Source of the DNA: Cylindrotheca closterium
Taxonomy: Eukaryota; Bacillariophyta; Bacillariophyceae; Bacillariales; Bacillariaceae
Length of the DNA stretch: 64,000 nt
Direction of reading: 5' to 3'
NCBI GenBank assembly: GCA_933822405.4
Contig: CAKOGP040001758.1
Span: 391,007 to 455,006 of the forward strand
Part shown: piece by piece, positions 59,480-64,000 of the stretch
Layout of the letters: each line of letters opens with the position of its first letter
Numbering within the stretch: position 1 is the first letter of the stretch
Made by a program: the position numbers and the translations under genes
The notes under the pieces: model-generated
Database searches by the model: none
What the model was told of the DNA's origin: nothing
What the model saw: the letters and a program-made list of their open reading frames with translations, nothing else

Positions 59480-61698
59480 CTATGGATGATCAAATATGGT
59501 TTCCCAGTCTTGATTGATGATTCGACACTGTTGATCCAACGGCCTGGCAATGGTACTGATGATATCCATTCGTCGTCTCGTCGCACCCGAACAGGGGACA
59601 AATTCGGGTCCGCACATGGCCTCGTCGCAGGTTGCCGATGTAATTTCGTTGGGCCCCACTTGAAAGTTGGTCAACTTGTTAATCATGACACCCTGAAAGA
59701 AAATAAAGACACAGTTTTTCTTGGCACATAGTTGGTCCACGGTCCAACAAGTGGCGCATTCTTCGGAAAATCCAATCATGTCTTCGTCTTCGTTGCACTC
59801 TTGGACCGCCTCGCTGCCTCCCAAGAATGCCCTTTTGGTGCAGTCTTGGGCGGCATCTGCGAGATAGGATCGAGTCGTCCACTGGAGTCTCAAGTCTTGC
59901 CAGGTGGAACACGCCGCACAAGCTCCGCAGTGAACAATCGAAAAGTTGGCCGCCCTGGCATCATCCGGCGTATCAAATGTCTGAATGATCGAGTCGGGAC
60001 CATTGTTGTCCCAAGCACAGACCGTTCCATTGTTATAATCCGGCGGATATAGTAATTCGTAGGCCTTTGGAAGGTTCTGACGAACAGCATTGTTTTGATG
60101 GGTCGCCCCAATGTTGACAATCACCAAAAATGCAAAAAAGGCATTGACCACAAAGCCCATGGTCCACTTGAAACCGGAAACAGTTTTTTCAAGGCGTGAC
60201 TTTTTGGGTCGTTCCCCCGCTCGTTCGGCATTTCCGCAGCAATGAAGTCGGACGAGAGAGAACCAGGATTCATTTTCGGTTATTTCTTCCAGCAAGAGTT
60301 CAGAATCGTTGGTATCCATGGAATCAAGTCTCCTCAATCTCCCCGCCGCGTCTGTTCTAGTTTTATCCGACGAAGCGGCATTGGCTCCTTTGGGCGCTTC
60401 AACATCGGATAGAGATGATCCGGATTCTTCATTTCGAGTGGCCTCGTCTCCTTCAAGATCATCTCCTTCAATATCCTCTTTTCCATCCTTGCTGATATCA
60501 ACAAAAATATCGTCGCCATCGTCGCCATTCATTTCTCGTTCGTGGTCCCAACTACTGTCATCCATGTCCCGTTCCAATTCTTGGTTTTCGTCCGTACTGC
60601 AGGATCGTTCGAGTTGTCTCCGCAACTTGGACATGTGTTTGGGATGAAAATGCCGGGTTCGGTACTTGCGACGCTTCCGTTGTTCCGGTGGCAGGGCTGC
60701 CGTTTCTCGATCCTTTCGCATGGTATTGGTGTACATGGCGACATGGACCATGCCTGCCAATAGCAACCAGGTGAGAAAGCTGCCAAAGGTCAACATGTCG
60801 TCGTTCCGGCGATCTCGTCCCCATACTTGTTGAATGTACCAACAGCCACTGGAAAAGGCAATGGCCGAGGCAACGCTAATCAGAGACGCCAAGAAAATGG
60901 CCACCTTTTTCCTTTGTTGTTGCAATTTGGTCCGTCCCAAATACACAAAATACCAAATGACAAAGCCGACGACGATTCCACAAAAGGCCGAGAGCGGAAT
61001 TTTAATGGGCTCCGCCCCGCAAAAAAACAAGAGGCTCAGAAAGTAAATTTGTCCAAAGAGCCTCCAAATGGACCATTGGACATTGAACCTCAAATGTCTC
61101 TCTGTCGCCCCCACGGGTTCACCGTAATCGTGCTTGTTGGACCAATAAACTCCAATCCATTTGGGTGTCTTGTAGGATATAAAGAATATTACCACAGCTC
61201 CAGTGACTGAATAAAAAATGGGCAAGAATAATATAGGAGGCAGAGAATGCATGAACATGAACAGTGAGGACATTTTGGTTTCATGTACAAGCAGATGAAC
61301 GTCACCGCCATTGCTATTGTCATTCACATCATTCATGCCAATGCCAATGACCATCCCCGCATGAAAACAACCACAACCACAGTAAACTTACTTCTTGACA
61401 ATCCAGTGACAATAGCTTGCACTCTCCAATCCATTCCTTGTGTTAACAATGCCACTACTGCCGCAGATCCCGCCAATGATATTCCAGCGGTAGATACCGC
61501 AAAGATTGCCGCATTCGTGATGGTGTCCATTCCCTTGGTTTGTCGTTCGTAGCCCTTCCAAGCGGGACTTCTCGAAATTTCGTAACGGTATTCCGCAATT
61601 TCAATGGCCACATGGGGAATCAGCCAGGCGCAAATGACACCAATGGCCAGACTCAGATAGTCGTCCAGCACATTGTCGAAGGATGGTTCGGAAGACAT
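59480..61698 (-). CDS. Multi-pass membrane protein with Cys-rich C-terminal ectodomain, 2 exons
   Basis: Exons complementary to 61392-61698 and 59480-61206 with a 185-bp intron ending in a polypyrimidine-rich TTTTTTATTCAG; 677 residues. About seven spans come first (for example AIFAVSTAGISLAGSAAVVA, TGAVVIFFISYKTPKWIG, YFLSLLFFCGAEPIKIPLSA and FGSFLTWLLLAGMVHVAMY). A long acidic cytoplasmic loop with Asp/Glu runs follows, then another span and an extracellular domain with about 20 cysteines (HCGACAACSTWQDL, CATCWTVDQLCAKKNC, ATCDEAMCGPEFVPCSGATR). The CGPEFVPCSGATRRRMDI tail is recognisable from other diatom proteins, but no function is known to me. Confidence 0.72.
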
Positions 61699-62033
61699 GT
61701 TTTATTTTGTGAAACGTTGTTGTGCTCTTTTTATATCGTTTTATAATATTCGAGGAGAAGTGATGGATGAATTTATATGTTTTATGATATGTTATTGTTC
61801 TGTCGTGTGAAGTTTTTGAGTGTTTACAAGCTTGCAGAGAAGGCCCAAGGGTTTCTCTTTTGGGTTTGATGCGATTTCAGATTCCTTCTTCCTTCTGATC
61901 AAAGCAGCACTTTGGACTCGTACGACCCATCCGTCAGCCACATCACAACAACATAACGACAATAAAATATACAACAACGACAACAACGACAACAAATTAT
62001 TGTCACATAAATTGGAGTGGAAAAGACACAAGA
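61699..62033. other. Divergent promoter region
   Basis: About 335 bp between the two start codons. The plus side ends in an ACAACGACAACA-rich leader before the SNU23 ATG. No gene. Confidence 0.5.
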
Positions 62034-63207
62034 ATGTCATCCAATTTGAATTACAAACAAAAGGTCAACGTCGAGCGTCGAACATGGGATTTGGATGTCT
62101 ACGAACAGAAAGCCAAGGAACGAGAAACTACTAAGGGAGTCGTAGGAGGCAAGACGAACCATAATAAAAAGCCAAAGTCCTCGAGCAAATTAAAAAAGGA
62201 AGCAAAGGTGGGTGAGAAACGATCACTCGATGAAGTAATAAACAAAGGAGAAGAAGAAGATGCGGTTCAAGAAGAATTCCTTCCGGCGCCCAAGGGAAGG
62301 GCGGGACCGGAATTGTCCAAACGAGCTTTCTTGAAGCCACGGCAACACCGGGTCGATGTGATTGACTCCAAAGTCGGCACGGTGGAAATGATCAATCCCG
62401 AGGCGGCGGCCACCAACAAAGCTTTTGGAGATGATGGAGCATCACCATCGGTGAGTACTTTTTTGAAATTGATCTGATGTTGGGTATGATGATCACAATG
62501 TTCTGATGTTTGTTTCTTGGTGTGCCCCATGATATCATTGGTGTATATATAGGATGGAGTGGTCAAGACTGGAGTTGGTTGGCACTGCAAAGTGTGCGAT
62601 TGCTTTTTGAAGGACAGTTTGGCTTATTTAGATCATATCAATGGTACGTTCAAGGGTGTAGTTGATATATATTGACTGGATTGATTGACTATTATTGGTG
62701 AATGGGAATCTCAAACATGCATATATCATGACACCATTTCTACTATTCTACTACTACTACTACTACTACTACTACTATTACTATATTGCAGGAAAGAAAC
62801 ATCAACGGAATTTAGGGTACACCATGCGAGTGGAACGATCCACCAAAGAACAAGTCACGAGTCGATTGGCGGCGCTGGCAGAAGAAAGAAAAAAGAATTC
62901 CACAAAGCTGCTGGATGATACTGGGGAAGAAGAAAACTTTTATGATATCGTCAAGGCCAAGGATGAGGAGGCAAAACGACGAAAAGAAGAGCGAGCGAGA
63001 AAACGAAAGGAACGAAAATTACAGAAACAAAAAGAAAAGATGGGGGAATTTGTGGAGGAACCCAAAAAGGAAGAGACTGGTGCTGATAATGTTGACACAA
63101 AGCAAGAAGAACAAGAAACAGAAGAGTACGACGAGGGAGGTGTCGATCCGGCTCTTGCCGCAATGATGGGATTCTCTGGTTTTGCTGCAGGCAACAAGAG
63201 TAGATAA
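62034..63207 (+). CDS. SNU23: ZMAT2/SNU23-type spliceosomal zinc-finger protein, 3 exons
   Basis: Exons 62034-62450, 62553-62643 and 62792-63207 (introns 102 and 148 bp) give 307 residues. The U1-type zinc finger spans the exon 2-3 junction: GWHCKVCDCFLKDSLAYLDH, ING and GKKHQRNLGYTMRVER, with the C-x2-C-x12-H-x5-H pattern of ZMAT2/SNU23. SNU23 is a component of the U4/U6.U5 tri-snRNP that helps activate the spliceosome. The Lys/Glu-rich C-terminal helices (EEAKRRKEERARKRKER) and the N-terminal RRTWDLDVYEQKAKER block are typical. An ACT-repeat near the second intron's acceptor may affect splicing. Confidence 0.9.
62749..62777. repeat. (ACT)n microsatellite in an intron of the SNU23 gene
   Basis: About nine ACT units close to the second intron's acceptor (TTGCAG ending at 62791). 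It could vary in length between alleles. Confidence 0.85.
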
Positions 63208-63674
63208 CATTGGATATTTGGGATATTGCAAATACAAATACAAATGCAGATGCATCAAGATGTCAGTAGCACGCTCATGGGGTGAGAAGTGGTGATGACC
63301 TTGGCAAAGGGGCGGTCACAACTCTGCAGTCTAAAAAAATTGGTCAAACTCCTTTTGGTTACCTTATCAACGCAGCTTCATTGCTTCATTGCTGCGAGTA
63401 CAAATCGGAAAAATGTAGTGTAACAATTCAATCGGAAATTCAAAGCGCTGTATTAATACCATGTGGAACAGTCTCTGTCGGAATTGCTTTCCTTCGACCA
63501 AAGTCAAAACGCATCTTCAAAGAATCATCTGTCTGTGTTCCAGTCGATTGAGTCGTTTCTTGGTACGTGTTTTCCATCACATCGCATCAGGACTCAATAC
63601 AACGCAAAGCATATATTACACACCCCAAGCCACAGTATACTTGTACATATTGATAGAGAAAAAGAATTTGAACC
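63208..63674. other. Intergenic, no gene seen
   Basis: About 470 bp between the SNU23 gene and the partial gene at the right edge. No convincing frame or repeat. Confidence 0.4.
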
Positions 63675-64000
63675 ATGGTATATTTCAATCGTTTTCGATC
63701 CATTGCCGCACTGATGGTTTTAAATGCACCAAAGTGCAGTTCATTTGTGGTCGCCAACAACAATCCTGCGAGATCATCGTGGTCATCATCCAGCACCACC
63801 ACCAGACGTGGCGTCGGATTCTTTTCCACCAGCGACACCACCACCAGTTCTTATTGGAATGATGCGGCAATAGCAACCAACCAAGTGGAACAATTCTACG
63901 ATTCTTTATCAAAGGACACAAAGGTTCCCACGATCTGGAAGTCTCGAGAGGAAGCGTCGGCATTTCTTACGGACCACATTGATACAGTCCTTTTCGATTG
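63675..64000 (+). CDS. Probable HAD-family (phosphoglycolate/4-nitrophenyl phosphatase-like) protein, N-terminal part
   Basis: The ATG at 63675 opens 108 codons to the window edge. The N-terminus (NRFRSIAALMVLNAPKCSSF, then RRGVGFFST) looks like an organelle-targeting presequence. The end (SREEASAFLTDHIDTVLFD) matches the approach to the catalytic DxD of p-nitrophenyl/phosphoglycolate phosphatases (FLFDCDGVLW), where the next residues would lie just beyond position 64000. The HAD call is an inference from these residues only. In a photosynthetic cell phosphoglycolate phosphatase would serve photorespiration. Confidence 0.5.
   Translation, partial: MVYFNRFRSIAALMVLNAPKCSSFVVANNNPARSSWSSSSTTTRRGVGFFSTSDTTTSSYWNDAAIATNQVEQFYDSLSKDTKVPTIWKSREEASAFLTDHIDTVLFD

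Overview
The window is nuclear DNA of a photosynthetic stramenopile, most likely a pennate diatom. Genes are compact, with few short GT-AG introns (64-185 bp in the models below) and no operons. Many proteins look like families I know mainly from diatoms: secreted BspA-like repeat proteins, RelA/SpoT-like plus TPR proteins, receptor-type cyclases with an SLFPANV linker, and proteins with paired C-x2-C...H...C modules. The aspartyl-tRNA synthetase presequence carries an A-FAP motif like the diatom plastid-targeting signal. The species cannot be named from sequence alone.

Layout. 0-8 kb: the N-terminal half of a receptor-type nucleotide cyclase running off the left edge; a tandem pair of small Ser/Asp-rich proteins; a tandem pair of single-pass membrane proteins. 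8-15 kb: a type II NADH dehydrogenase, a frameshifted small gene, then a convergent pair consisting of a PC-esterase-like (polysaccharide O-acetyltransferase-like) protein and a two-domain glycosyltransferase. 15-33 kb: a zinc-module protein, a broken RelA/SpoT-TPR gene, ribosome-biogenesis RRP36, several secreted or membrane proteins of unknown function, two F-box proteins (one with a DUSP-like region, one frameshifted) and an MFS transporter. A 10-N assembly gap follows.

33.0-36.4 kb: the 3' part of a tyrosine-recombinase (DIRS/Ngaro-type) retrotransposon, with an RT-RNase H frame overlapping a YR recombinase frame and two identical 130-bp repeats around a 165-bp core. It lies immediately upstream of a tandem pair of SLC35F-type transporters. 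A diverged copy of the 130-bp repeat sits upstream of the second transporter and keeps the same hairpin architecture with different stem sequences.

40-64 kb: another MFS protein, a stalked membrane protein, aspartyl-tRNA synthetase, a KLHDC4/Kel3-like kelch protein, a PPR protein, a five-exon lactate-racemase-like (LarA/DUF2088) enzyme that keeps the residues expected for the nickel-pincer cofactor, a TALE homeobox protein, an 18-repeat BspA-like surface protein, a Cys-rich multi-pass membrane protein, the spliceosomal ZMAT2/SNU23 protein, and the start of a probable HAD-family phosphatase at the right edge.

The genes do not form one pathway. Themes that recur are cell surface and glycan work (PC-esterase, glycosyltransferase, BspA-like, stalked proteins), small-molecule transport (two MFS, two SLC35F), RNA and ribosome housekeeping (RRP36, SNU23, AspRS, PPR), and local tandem duplication. 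Three loci carry frameshifts or stops; I describe them as broken but cannot separate decay from assembly error. Exon boundaries were placed by eye and checked for reading-frame consistency.
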